A program made the translations under genes and the position numbers. The notes beneath the pieces are model-generated. The model saw only the letters and a program-made list of their open reading frames with translations, did no database searches and was not told the DNA's origin. Positions 22,445-33,400 of a stretch of 64,000 bases of DNA are shown here, one piece after another. How positions within the stretch are numbered: the first letter of the stretch is position 1; the number at the start of each line of letters is the position of its first letter. This DNA comes from Adenanthera pavonina (lineage: Eukaryota > Streptophyta > Magnoliopsida > Fabales > Fabaceae). The stretch is from positions 12,371,001 to 12,435,000 of the forward strand of contig JAIVEN010000018.1 in assembly GCA_026686845.1 (NCBI GenBank), in the 5' to 3' direction.

Positions 22445-22964
22445 CTAATGTTTTCTTAAAAAAAAAAAGAAATTCATTAATGTTGTTGAAAATAAATTAT
22501 GTAATGTTTTCAAAACATCCATTAATGAGATACAATGGTTCGTGAAACGTCTGATCAGGCTTCGCTTCTAGTTTTGCCATTTTCAACTCTTCTTTCGACA
22601 TGAAATGCTTCCTCCATTTCCTTGATTTGGTTGGTTCACTCAAGAATAAATATATCATTTACCATAAAAGCCAGTCACAGTGTAAACCTTCACTATTTCA
22701 TATCATTCTGTAGCTCTTTGGCTTGAGAAAATAATATACTGCTTATTTGAGCACTTGGAAAATATTTCCTCATTTCATTGATACACGAAACTACATATAG
22801 AAATTCAAAGAATATGGCAAGATACCATGACTGAAGTAGCCCAGTATATTCTATTGAAATTCAAAGAAATAAAAGTAAAGGATTATATAAAAAATTCCAT
22901 GGATTGTATATATTATTCATCCCTCTATCACAGCAAGCATCATACTAAAATAATGCATGAATAC
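22445..22964 (-). other. Unassigned DNA with a possible terminal exon on the - strand
   Basis: Between two elements, the - strand at about 22632-22488 has an open frame of 49 residues reading EPTKSRKWRKHFMSKEEL, KMAKLEAKPDQTFHEPLYLI and a stop. It has a normal amino-acid mix and looks like the end of a host protein. No homolog is recognised. The rest of the stretch shows nothing. Confidence 0.25.
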
Positions 22965-23293
22965 TGATAAGGATCCAAAACTGTTGCTGACTTATTCAAG
23001 GAGTAGAAAACGTTCTAGAGTGGAATTAGGAGCCTAACGGCTATATTAGCTACATTTTGCTGATATTTTTGTTGATATTCCTAGATTTATGTAACTCATT
23101 ATATTTGTATTCTTTCATTATAAATATGGCCAATAGTAAAGAGGAATAAACGGATGGAGTTATTCAGAAATTATTTCACTTGTCTTGGAGATTCTCCTTT
23201 GGCTATTAATGAGTTGTGAGTGAGATCATTGCTTTAGCTTTCTAGTAGATCATTGTCATTCCTAAAACTTTTCAATTACCTTGGTTCTTGCCA
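22965..23293 (+). repeat. 5' LTR of the chromovirus
   Basis: 329 bp with TG/CA ends. It contains TTATAAATATGG (about 23120) as the likely TATA box. The primer site begins three bases after its end. Confidence 0.93.
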
Positions 23294-23318
23294 ATTTGGT
23301 ATCAGAGACCCATTCGAG

Positions 23319-24330
23319 ATGGTGACCACACGCTCATCTAATGTTCCGCTTGAATCCGAGAACCCATTTGCTTCTTTATCAAACCCCTTAGTCACCATTG
23401 CTTCCTAACTAGAAACTCTGGAAGTTTTGGCCGACAAGATTGTTGCACTTGAAGCTACTTCTGCAAAGAATAACAATAATCGAGGTAAAGAAGCTATGGG
23501 AGGGTGGTACAGATGCTCTCATTGGGATGAGGACAGTGAAGAAGATGATCACTCATAGTGGTCAAGATGTAAGCCTCCTCACACCAAAATTGAATTTCCA
23601 AAATTCAATGGAGGTGACCCAAGAGGATGGATTCTTAAGGCAAAAAAATATTTCACATATTACTAAACTCCAAATGATCTCAGAGTTGATGTTAGTTTGA
23701 TGTATTTAGAAGGTGATGCACTGGATTTATTTTCTTGGATCAATTCTGAAAGGACAGTTCTCCACTGGGACGAACTAGTGAAAGTGTTGTAAGAGCATTA
23801 TAGCCCCCCAAAATACTTGAATCTTGATGAACATCTAGCAAATATTAAACAGACTGGGTTGATACAGGAATATCGTCAAGAGTTTGCAAAGAGAGTTGCA
23901 AGGGTTATGAATTGGCCTGAACATTGTTTACTTGGATTCTTCATTAGTGGGCTCAAAGAAGAATTAAAGGCTGATGTTCAAATTTAGAAGCCCAGAACAG
24001 TCTACATGGCAGCAAGTTTAGCTCTAAAGTTTCAGAAAAAACTGCTAGTTTCACGTGGGCCCAAGCCCAACTTCTCAAATACCCAAAATCATTTTGCTTG
24101 TACTCACTCATATTCAACACGTGATGCATGGGAGATTAGGGGAAGCACTTCAAAATCTTTGACTTCCTTCAAACCATTATTAACAGCACCAAATCTACCT
24201 AAATCTTCAGATTCAATCTCTAACAAATTGAACCAGTAGGATGCAGAGTGACAGAATCAGAGAGATAAGGGCATCTATTTTCTGTATGGTGAGCTTTTTA
24301 AGCCTGGGCACCACTGTAAATCTTCATTCT
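23319..24330 (+). pseudogene. chromovirus gag (broken)
   Basis: ATG at 23319 starts MVTTRSSNVPLESENPF. The retrotransposon gag core appears as KIEFPKFNGGDPRGWILKA, then YLEGDALDLFSWI, WDELVKVL, EYRQEFAKRVARV and GFFISGLKEELKADVQ. Near 24270-24320 the expected zinc knuckle reads FLYGELFKPGHHCK: only the final His and Cys survive and the first two Cys are replaced. Stops occur near 23407, 23555, 23791 and 23985, plus frameshifts. Confidence 0.85.
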
Positions 24331-24339
24331 CTCTCCTAG

Positions 24340-24870
24340 AAATCATGGAAGAAGACAAAGAACTCATTCCTCCTTCCAAATCAAAAGATGTCGAAGTTGA
24401 CATAGGGGTAGTGACACTGAAATTTCATTTTATGTTATTTTGGGCAAGGCAATAGCTACAGGGATGTGATGTTCTCATTTTGGTTGATAGTGGGTCTAGC
24501 CATAATTTTATCTGAGAGGCGTTAGTGAGCAAGTTGCATCTTTCTATTTAGTCTATTCCTACTTTTGGACTGCATATTGGCAATAGAAGTTTGGTGAGAT
24601 GCAATAAAGTTTACCCAGATATTGAGATAAAGGCTTCAGATTTAATTATTAAGCAAGACAACTATCATTTCTCTCTTGGTAGGGCCGACCTCATTTTGGG
24701 TATTAAATGGTTGGCTTCTCTAAACACCATTCAAGCCAACTGGAATAAAATGTTCATGATTTTCTGGTTAAATGGCAAAAAATATAAGCTTCAAGGGGCA
24801 ACTTTTGAGAGTAACAGCCCTATTCATCTTCAAAGTTTGCTTTTGACACATAAGTCAATAGGGGTTGATG
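24340..24870 (+). pseudogene. chromovirus aspartic protease
   Basis: The active site reads LVDSGSSHNFI at about 24482-24512, with the catalytic Asp-Ser-Gly intact, and ends in a TGA just after HNFI. Downstream is ADLILGIKWLASLNTIQANW, the ILG.-W.. segment of plant gypsy retropepsins, in an open stretch of 196 codons starting at 24591. Confidence 0.87.
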
Positions 24871-26090
24871 TTGCTACTACTCTGAATATTGAAGAAATTT
24901 TTCAAGAGTTTGCGAAAGTCTTTTCTGAAACTTCTTCTCTGCCTCCATCTCATGACCATTATCACACTATTCCGCTGATCCCGAATGCTTCTCCACCTAA
25001 CTTACGGCCATACCATTATCCTCACTATCAGAAGGATGAAATTGAAGCCCAGGTTGAGGAATTATTAAAGTGTGGCTTTATTCATCCTAGTTCAAGCCCA
25101 TTCACAAGTCCTATGTCTCTTGTCAGTAAGAAAGATGGGTCGTGGCATCCTGTATTGACTATCATCAACTCAATTAGATGACTATACCAGATAAGTATCC
25201 TATTCCAAACATTGATGAGCTTTTGGATGAGTTACATGGTGCTGCATATTTTTCCAAGATTGATTTACATTCTCGTTATCACCAAATCCGTGTGCTTCCT
25301 AAGGACATTCATAAAACAACTTTTCATAAACATTCAGGCCACTATGAATTTTTGCTTATGCCATTTGGCCTAACTAATGCTCCTGCCACTTTTCAAGCTG
25401 TTATGAATGATATGTTTTGGCCATTTCTTAGGAAATTTGTTCTAGTTTATAGCTCTACTCCACAACAACACTTACAACATCTTCAAGAGGTTTTTCCATT
25501 CTACAACAGCACTCTTTCTTTGCAAATGCCAAGAAATGCTTTCTGGGGCAATCTAGAATTAACTATTTGGGCCACACGGTTTCTGCTCATGCTGTTGATG
25601 TGGATTTTGACAAGATTACTGTTGGTATGCTTGCTAGACCTTTAATTGAATTGGCAAAGGAAAATTCTTTTTGTTGGTCTAAACAGGCACAACAAGCTTT
25701 TGAGGCCTTAAAGCTAGTCATGACTACCACTCCAGTGTTACCACTGCCCAACTTCCAACTCCCATTTATGGTTGAGTGTGACACCTCTATGGAAGGCATT
25801 GGTACTATCTTGATGCAAGAAGGCCATCCCATAGTTTATTTTAGAAAGGGATTCTCATTCTCTAATGGATACAAGTCTGCTTATGATCTTGAATTACTAG
25901 CAATGGTACTTGCAATTAAAAAATGGCGTCACTACCTACTTGGTCGCCGCTTCTATGTTCAAACAGATCATAGTAGCCTTAAGCATCTATTGGAACGGAA
26001 AACTCTCACCAACTATCAACAACAGCTTATGCTTAAGCTCCTTCGTTTCTATTTTATCATCTTGTATAAGGCTGGAAAAGATTGCTGATT
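24870..26090 (+). pseudogene. chromovirus reverse transcriptase and RNase H, catalytic doublet deleted
   Basis: RT blocks present are LRPYHYPHYQKDEIEAQV, CGFIHPSSSPFTSPMSLVSK, PIPNIDELLDELHGAAYFSK, YHQIRVLPKDIHKTTF and PFGLTNAPATFQAVMNDMF. The next block reads FLRKFVLVYSSTPQQHL: the segment that should carry the two catalytic Asp residues is missing, an in-frame loss of about eight residues. A second gap of some 30 residues lies before LARPLIEL. RNase H follows (ECDTSMEGIGTILMQ, DLELLAMVLAIKKWRHYL, VQTDHSSLKHLL) to a TGA at 26086. Frameshifts lie near 25180 and 25560. The enzyme is dead. Confidence 0.92.
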
Positions 26091-27593
26091 TGGTCTCTAG
26101 GAGGCTACAGTACTCTGATTTCTTTCAAATTGTCATTCCTTTAGCAAATGACCTTCATCAAGTACCAGAAGCCTTATTGACAAATCCTGAAACTAAAGCA
26201 ATAATTGATGCATTGCAACAAAATCCCCAGTCTCACCTAGATTGCAGTTTGGTAAATGGCAAATTGTATTTCAAAGCCCATCTAGTTATTCCCAACCAAG
26301 CTCTTCCCAGAAGCTATTGGAGGAAGCACATGCAACTCCTATTGGCGGTCATGGTGGCTACCTCAAAACTTTAAAGCATTTGGGAGCATATTTACATTGG
26401 TGAGGCATGAAAAATGATGTTTGACACTTTGTGCAGCACTGTTTGACTTGCCAACAAAATGAATATCAGGCACTTGCCCCTTCTGGATTCTTCAGCCACT
26501 CCCTATTCCAGAGCAAATTTGGGAGGACACATCTCTTGACTTTCTTATAGGCCTTCCAAAGTCTAAAGGTTTCGATGTTATTCATGTGGTAGTAGATCAC
26601 CTTAGTAAGTACAGCCATTTCATTGCACTATCTCATCCTTATTCTGCTAAGTTTGTGGCTGGATTATTCTGTCAAGAAATTGTTAGGTTGCATGGTATTC
26701 CTCGGTCAATTGTTTCAGATTGTGATCTACTCTTTTTAAGTGCATTTTGGCAAGAACTTTTTTGCTTGAGCCAAACTTGCTTGAATATGAGTACAGCCTA
26801 CCACCCACAAATTGATAGGTAAACCGAGGTAGTGAATTGCTGTTTGGAGACGTATTTACCTTGCTTTGCTCATGAGCAACCCAAGTTATGGAGCAGATAT
26901 CTTTGCTGGGTAGAATTTTCTTTCAATACCAGTTTTCATGTTTCTGCTAACAAAACTCCATTAAAGCTTGTGTATGGTTGTGACCCTTCTCCCTTTTGTC
27001 CCTATGTCAAAGGCGAAACATTGGTGGTTGACTTAGAGGAACAATTAGAGATGCAAGATGCTATGCTGAAGGTGCTTCCAATAATTTGAAGAAAGCCCAA
27101 GATCGCATGAAAGCCCATGTTAATCAACATAGAAGGGACCTTCAATTTGAACCCGATGATACTGTTTTACTCAGATTGCAGCCTTATCACCAGAAATCCT
27201 TAGCCAAGAGAAAGTTTGAAAAGTTGTCCCCAAGGTTTTTTGGTCCCTATAAAGTACTTAGGCACATTGGACAGGTGGCTTATGAATTGGAACTGCCTCA
27301 AGGTTCCAAAATTCATCCTATTTTTTATGTTTCCCTTCTTAGCCCTGCTCTTGGTTAAGCACTATCATCGCTGCCAGCACCTCTTCCGTTATCTTCAAAC
27401 ATGGAGTTGATTCTTTCCCCATTCAAGGTGCTAAACTACCGTTGGACAACTGACAGAAGGTTAGAGCTTCTCATCCCGTGGGAACATAGGCCTCTTGAAT
27501 ACTCTAGTTGGGAGGATTATGATCTAGTTGCTACTCAATTTCCCCAATTCCAACTTGAGGACGAGTCGTTTTTCCCGACCGAGGGGGGGGGAA
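26091..27593 (+). pseudogene. chromovirus integrase with C-terminal chromodomain-like tail
   Basis: The zinc-binding domain is recognisable around HATPIGGHGGYLKTL and CLTCQQNEYQ. The core shows TSLDFLIGLPKSKG, VVVDHLSKYSHFIAL, SIVSDCDLLFLSAFW and TAYHPQIDR-stop-TEVVN, so all three acidic residues are readable. The GPF module reads LSPRFFGPYKVLRHIGQVAYELELP. The end (27401-27593) reads VLNYRWTTDRRLELLIPW and EYSSWEDYDLVATQFPQF, a chromodomain-like module that would direct insertion through chromatin binding. Its last codons run into the polypurine tract. Frames break near 26375, 27088 and 27358. Confidence 0.9.
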
Positions 27594-27922
27594 TGATGAG
27601 GATCCAAAATAGTCGCTGACTTATTCAAGGAGCAAAAAACGTTCTAGAGTGGAATTAGGAGCCTAACAGCTACATTAGTTACATTTTGCTGATATTTTTG
27701 TTGATATTCCTAGATTTATTTAATTCATTATATTTGTATTCTTCCATTATAAATATGGCCAATGGTAAAAAGGAATAAATGGATGGAGTTATTCAGAAAT
27801 TATTTCACTTGTCTTGGAGATTCTCCTTTGACTATTAGTGAGTTGTGAGTGAGATCCTTGCTTTAGCTTTCTAGTAGATTGCTTTCCTTCCTAAAACTTT
27901 TCAATTACCTTGGTTCTTAACA
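27594..27922 (+). repeat. 3' LTR of the chromovirus
   Basis: 329 bp, preceded by a G9 purine tract and followed by AATAC, the copy of the target duplication. It matches 22965-23293 with about 25 differences by hand count. Confidence 0.93.
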
Positions 27923-27927
27923 AATAC

Positions 27928-29587
27928 TTAAAATACAAATCCACTTAATGTAAGCAATACCCATCAATTAATTAAATAAGCTAATTAAAACCCAACTAAA
28001 AGTATGAAAATAAAAGGCAAGAAACCAACATAGTAGTCCTTGCACACTTGAGGCAACAAGATCATGCAAGAAGTAAATTAATCATCAGAGATCTAATAAT
28101 AAGTTAACCAACATATGCAGTACAGTTGAAAGATAAAAAATTCACCTCATTAGAAGTAGCATCTTCAAGATCCCACGCCAAAATTCAGTCTACAATAAGT
28201 TTATGGATAAAAGCAACAGAAGCATGCAAAAGCTGCTGAATAAAAAAGACAAGTATAATATATTATGATCCAGCAAGACTTTTTTTCAAAAAAAAAAATT
28301 CACCCCTAATACATGCACAAAGCCATGCACCTTATTTACTAATTATTACTTGTATCTTAAAGTAGTTTCTGGCTTGTTTTAGCAATAAACATTAAATTTT
28401 GATGACATTGGAAAAACAAATGTAGACAATTAAGTAAATAAGTTCATAACTGAGAAAGAACTCAAACATACCGAGATAGGCCATATTTCATAGGGATAAC
28501 AAAAGAAATCATGTAAAGTGTTCATCTGTGGTTTTGTAGAAATAGTAATATCCAAAACTTTACACTAATATGCTTTGCCTCCGACATCATGCATGGAGTT
28601 GGAATAATACAAAGATAAGTAGATAGCAGCTATACAGCAATTCATCATATTCTTTCTAATATATACGTTCCCGTGAACTGAGGAGCATGATTTTGCCTTA
28701 ATTTGTGACTACCAATCGCTTATGAAATTTGATGTTCCTTTGGATAAAATATTTGATTTAAGAATCTAAAAATAAAATACAAATTTAAAAATACAGTACC
28801 CATCTCTTCATGTGCAGACCATTGTAGACATGGGTTTAGAGTATAATTAGGAATTAAGGATTAATAATAAAAATTTAATAATTAATAGTTAAGAAACAAT
28901 ACACAATTATACAAAGAAACTTAAAATATTGAATAAATTCAAAACTTAAAATAAATTGAGAATAACGAACGTAAATTTTAAAAATAAGAGTTTAAGAAAA
29001 TAATAAGAACTTAATATTAATAATAATATTGAAAAATCTGAAACTCATAATATTTAATATGAAGAAATTAATAATCAATAATTAAGAAATAATATAAATT
29101 TCAGAAAAATAACATAAAAATAATAAAAATTTAGGAAATTTTTAAAATATTATAAAATTTAAAAATATGAAAATAATTTGTAAAAAAGTTTAAATAAAAA
29201 ATAACTCTAACATATATGAAAAGTTATTAAGATAAAATTATAAAGACAACAGGTATAGGAAAGGGAAGTTAAAGAGAGAACATAGGGGAAGTAAGGAAGT
29301 AGGAGAGAGAAAAGATCAGTTTTTAAAATAAACAAAAAAATTAAAAAATAGAAAGAGTATTGTTTATAAGACAGAATTATAAATAGTAACTTTCCATCAG
29401 AAATATTATAATATAAGGGATTTTAACAAAATTTAAAAAATTAACATAATATAATTTTTGTTCTAGAGAAAATCCATACAAATTCTGAAAATAAGGAAAA
29501 AAATTGTGTAACAACAATAAAATTCAATCAAAGAATCTCTAATAATCTGATTTATTCTCATAAAATTGGGATAGGTCCCATAAATAG
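27928..29587. other. AT-rich non-coding DNA
   Basis: No supported gene. 28780-29500 is extremely A/T-rich with runs of AATAATA and AAATTTA type, without clear repeat units. On the - strand near 28150-28200 a short open stretch (AWDLEDATSNE followed by a GTGAAT donor) could be a host exon; nothing supports it further. Confidence 0.5.
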
Positions 29588-29639
29588 TTATTTGGGACCA
29601 CTGTGCACTGAAAAATGGGGTCTAAAGGGCTTTTTCTCT

Positions 29640-29790
29640 CGTACATGCTCACACATACATATAATACACAGAAAGAAAGAAACAAACAAAAGAAACATAC
29701 ATACATACACATGAAGAAAGAAAGAAACAAACAAACATACATACATGCATGCATGCATGCATATATACATACATACATGCACGCCGGTGT
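29640..29790. repeat. Compound microsatellite (ACAT/GAAA/ATGC units)
   Basis: Runs of ACATACATACAT, GAAAGAAAGAAA and a clean CATGCATGCATGCATGCAT core make a mixed tetranucleotide tract. Long open frames here on both strands are artefacts of the repeat. Confidence 0.85.
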
Positions 29791-29840
29791 GTGCGTAAAA
29801 TGATTAACTGTTACTTTCTGTGGTGTGGCAGGAGTATTGA

Positions 29841-32247
29841 ATGCTCAAGAACTGTCTTGTGAATAAAGGATTGAAGCGATCAGAGATGCATACTCTTTCT
29901 GCAATCCAAGAGCTAAGCATTTCATCTCACTCAAATGCTACCACTGACACTGATGGATCCTCCTCCTCCTTAGCCACCTTTGAGCTTCAACTTTTTGAAG
30001 ATCCCAACCCCCCTTCTATCCCTTCTATTATTCATGCATTACCTAACCAATCAGGTGCCGTACTATATAACAGATTCATCCTAAGTTTCAATTCTCATCC
30101 TTCATCTCTACCATTTTTCACTTTATTAATGTTTCTGTGCATTGGTTAAATTTTCAGCACTGAAAAAAATGGATGGCCTTACTCAACTGAAGAAGGTATG
30201 TTCTTACCACTACTGTTCTGACAAACTCTTTGTGTGGTCTTGAGCTTCTGGTTTGAATAATGTTTCCTTTTTGCTCCCAAATTCAGATGCCAAATTCCAG
30301 AAACCAAACTGCCAATCAATCTCAGAAAATTGCTAAGAATGCTCCCACACCCCTATCTTCAAAACATGCATGTTTCATGAGTTGAATGTCACGTTTTTTT
30401 TTTTTTAAAAAAATCATCTTGTATGTAGTCATCATTTTGGGCTCTCACTAATATGGATTAAGCAATTTCGGACCCCAGTCATGGGGATGCTCTCGTGAAG
30501 GCATTCTCTATATTCACTTGATCTTAAACGTAAAAAATTGTCTGTACTTAAGTGACTATAACTCCTTCCACTAGGATTAAAGTTACATTAGATAAAACAT
30601 AACATTGAAATGTTGTATTGCTTCTGTATTAGTACCTGTGCTTTTTATAACTTTTAGGAGATGCACAACATATTAACATCACAGAGTCTAAAATCATATT
30701 TTAGACTTCACAAACTAACATATTTCTATTGGTGAAAGTGTTGTGCTGGAAGTGGAGAATTTTGTCCCTCATCATCATCATCGTCATCATCATCATCATC
30801 GTCGTCGTCATCGTCATCGTCATCATCATCTCTTAAGCCTCCAAAGTCATCAGGAAGGGTTAAGAGTGCCCAAATGGCTCCCACCAAAAGGGTTTCTCTG
30901 CTTGTAAATGAAGTCAAAGGAATTAGTAAAAATGTTCAAGCCACAAATGGTACGCTCGGACAACTCTTCAAACCAAGTCTATTAGGAGTGTGCTATTCTT
31001 CAAGTTCTTCCTAACACGTTAAATGATACTCTTCTATTTTTATATTGTTATGTTTTTGATGTGAGGAATTGTTAGGATACTGATGAACATTGTTTAGGAT
31101 ATTGTCTAGATTCATTGTATGGAGTTGTCTTACCCTGTATTGTACTTTTTTCCCCTTTCTGTTGTTTCTCTATAAATAGCCATGTACTCGTATTCTCATA
31201 GCCAAGAAAGAATTCCTCTTCTTCAAATTTTACTAAAATATTACAACAAAGCTGATGAGTACGTACGTGTCCCCTTTCTTTTTTGGAGGGGAAAGTTTGT
31301 TGGTATCAAGTAAAACTAGTTCACATATAAAATCTTTGGAAAGTAAAAGTGATTCTCTTAATTCCTCCTCTATGAAAAAGAAGTGTCCTTGTATTCCACA
31401 TTCAATCATAAAGTCATCGGCTAGGAGAGATCACAGATATCATAATTCTATGATAATAAGTCCAAAAGGAACTTCCTCTGTACCTGCAAGCCAATCCTGT
31501 TCCATTTCATGCTTCAAGAAATTTAAAACCTTCTGGCCTCAAATTGCCATCACCCAAGATTGGATGCTTTGATGAGGTCAGTTGTTCTTAGATTCCACTT
31601 TAACTCACATGATGTAAGAGCACATTGATGACCAAATCAGTGGGTTTACACTTACGGAAAAAGCCATTATTATTTATGTATTTCTGCAAGAAAGTACTGT
31701 AATTATACTATCAAGGACATATTTTGAAAAAAATATTAGTAGCTTAGATTCTTGCTTCCTTCTCTCTCTCATAAATGTATTTTGCTATCTTTTAGAAAAA
31801 AAAAATTGATACTTTGGCTCATGATTTCATTGAAGGTGTTAGGATCCATAGCAGGTTTCTCAACTGGAATCCTTTGCGTTTTTCTCCATCAGCATCGTCA
31901 AGTTAGAGAAAGTAGACTGAAAAATATAGAATCAAATCTACGTTTTAGCTGGTTTTAATTGACAGAATGAAGCAGAAAGTGAAGAAAGAGGTGGGAAAAA
32001 TGGAATTTCCAACACATCAAGAACTTTGAAAGATAAAGATATTATTAGGAGTTCCAAGGTAAATTCTCAGCAAACTAGAGAGACCACCCTTGACTTCTTA
32101 CATTGTGAATACAAAGGCGAAGATTGCTTCAGAAATCACAAAGTGGTCACAACAAGACAAGCCAAGGGCAAGAGGCCAGTATTGCACAAAGAGCACAAAG
32201 CTTTTCAAAATCATCCTCAGGTTGTTACAACAGTTGGGATCAAATGA
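29841..32247 (+). CDS. Candidate multi-exon Ser-rich protein gene, unrecognised
   Basis: Exon a (29841-30054) starts MLKNCLVNKGLKRSEM, includes GSSSSLATFELQLFEDPN, and ends in phase 1 at a GT. Exon b (30158-30195) joins in frame as ALKKMDGLTQLKK between CAG and GTATG. Exon c (from 30287, after TTCAG) reads MPNSRNQTANQSQKIAKN. A later exon (about 30741-30951) carries 21 consecutive Ser codons of a TCA/TCG microsatellite, then KRVSLLVNEVKGISKNVQ. A last exon (31966-32247, after GACAG) reads ETTLDFLHCEYKGEDCF and ends at TGA. Another probable exon lies at about 31250-31560. The first three exons fit in phase with consensus sites, which argues for a real gene; the joins further on are unresolved. 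No family recognised. It could be a pseudogene. Confidence 0.45.
31070..31247 (+). repeat. Possible short solo LTR (copia-like)
   Basis: TGTTAGGATACTGATG at 31070, TATAAATAGCCATGTACTCG in the middle (about 31172) and a TACAACA end give the layout of a short plant Ty1/copia LTR of about 178 bp. It sits in an intron of the Ser-rich gene model. No target duplication could be found, so the right edge is uncertain. Confidence 0.4.
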
Positions 32248-32609
32248 TGATGAGGTGATGGAGCTCAGTGCAAAACGAGACGCTACTGGGCCAAAATATA
32301 GCCCAATGGGCTTGTTCATGGGCCAGGATAAAGTCCAATATGCTTTATTAGGTATCTTCCAATATAAGCTCCAGAAATGGAAAGAGGGGCAATTTCCCAG
32401 ATATATTAAAAAAAATTCATTGATACGAGACAGGAAGGAGGAAAGCACAAAAAGTGTAAAACCAAATTAAGTTTTAGTGTTCAAAACTCTAATTATTATT
32501 AAAAAAAGATGATTCCGAAATTCTGCAGCTAGTTTTACATATTACATTGAATCAAAGCAACACAAGTGCAAAAATTTGTGATTAAATTAAAAAGTGAAGA
32601 AAAGGATGA

Positions 32610-32705
32610 TTAGAGAGGACGGACTCCACAGCCATATCTGAGGAAGACTCCAACAGGAGGAAGCAATATTGCTAAGATAACTTCTAAGAACGTCTCAGAA
32701 GCCAT
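32610..32705 (-). pseudogene. RCI2/LTI6 (Pmp3-family) hydrophobic protein, first exon only
   Basis: ATG at 32705 opens MASETFLEVILAILLPP, then VGVFLRYGCGV, and reaches a TAA at 32610-32612. The block ILAILLPPVGVFLRYGCG is the hallmark first half of RCI2/LTI6/Pmp3 proteins: small (52-58 residue) plasma-membrane proteolipids with two membrane helices, linked to salt, cold and ABA responses. Family resemblance stops at GCGV, close to where plant RCI2 genes have their intron, and the next codons read RPL-stop. The second exon (the FW...GY.PG..YA half) is not found within about 600 bp downstream on this strand. Either exon 2 lies further away behind a poor GTCCGT donor, or this is a 5' fragment. 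The 31-residue product would have one helix. Confidence 0.75.
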
Positions 32706-32781
32706 CGCTGTATTTATTATTTCCCTCTTTATCTGAATCTGTTTAGAATTGAGATCAACCTTGCGAGCATGATTCAGATTC

Positions 32782-32843
32782 ATAATTATAGCAAGTGCTC
32801 ATAGCACCGTGGGATGACACGTGTAGTTTTGTTTGACACGTGT
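32782..32843 (-). promoter_or_regulatory. Two G-box/ABRE palindromes and TATA-like site upstream of the RCI2-like exon
   Basis: ACACGTGT occurs at 32817-32824 and again at 32836-32843, centres 19 bp apart and about 110-140 bp upstream of the ATG. On the - strand a TATAATTAT-like site lies at 32782-32790. Paired ACGTG cores are the known binding sites of bZIP ABF/AREB factors and give ABA and cold response, which fits the gene family. Confidence 0.6.
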
Positions 32844-33056
32844 TACCTCCTACATGACGATGTTGTAAGCTTTCCCTTCAACTCGTAGAATGCAGATGAC
32901 CTCACATAATCTTCACCATCATTCTGGAATATGTGCTCTCTTCTCTACAACACTGGATTTATTTGAACTAAGCACTGTTACAATTATTGTTTGATTTCTT
33001 TTGTTGATAAACTATTATTTGATTTCTAATAATGAACAAATGAGTGCAAAAACTAT

Positions 33057-33400
33057 GGACAATATAAATAATAGAGGGAAAATTAACATTTTGATCCCTG
33101 AATTTTGTATCAAGTTTGAAATTAGTCCCTGAACTAATTTTTTTTGGGTAATACTCTATAATCTATTTGACGGTTGCATAATTAGTCTCTAAACTATCAG
33201 ACCATTTATAAATTCGTCCCTATGAGTGCCACGTGGCAAGATTGATGTGAAACGGTGATAATGTGGCAAACAGAGTTGCTGACGTGGCAGACGCGTGGGT
33301 AAGAGATGCTGATGAGGATTAAAAAGCAGCTGATTTTAGTTCCAATATTTTACCATAATTTATAATTTAATCCTTAAATTTTATTATTTTTCTTATGTTC
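33057..33400. repeat. Dispersed non-coding repeat of the 'GTCCCTGAACT' type
   Basis: The text TTTTGATCCCTGAATTTT, TTAGTCCCTGAACTAA, TAGTCTCTAAACTATC and CGTCCCTATGAGTGCCACGTGGCA is a phrase widely repeated in plant genomes and usually belongs to non-autonomous elements. Ends and target duplication are not identified. Confidence 0.4.

Larger units (their letters stand above)
22965..27922 (+). mobile_element. Chromovirus (Ty3/gypsy) with both LTRs and target duplication, defective
   Basis: Two 329-bp LTRs (22965-23293 and 27594-27922) begin TGAT(A/G)AGGATCC and end CA. AATAC flanks the element on both sides (22960-22964 and 27923-27927), a perfect 5-bp target duplication. The primer site TTGGTATCAGAG (tRNA-iMet) follows the left LTR, and a G9 polypurine tract precedes the right one. 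Inside are gag, protease, RT, RNase H, integrase and a chromodomain-like end, in gypsy order. The short LTRs fit a Reina-like chromovirus. A hand comparison of the LTRs finds about 25 differences, roughly 7-8%, so the insertion is not recent. Confidence 0.93.

Noticed and set aside
29539..29803. Long open frames on both strands rich in Cys/Met/Tyr or Thr/His
   Set aside because: They are direct translations of the tetranucleotide microsatellite.
30726..30917. - strand frame with about 20 consecutive Asp residues
   Set aside because: It is the antisense of the Ser-codon run; the + strand has matching splice sites and neighbouring in-phase exons.
31070..31247. Firm call of a complete solo LTR
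   Set aside because: The internal layout fits, but no matching target duplication was found, so it is kept only as a possibility.
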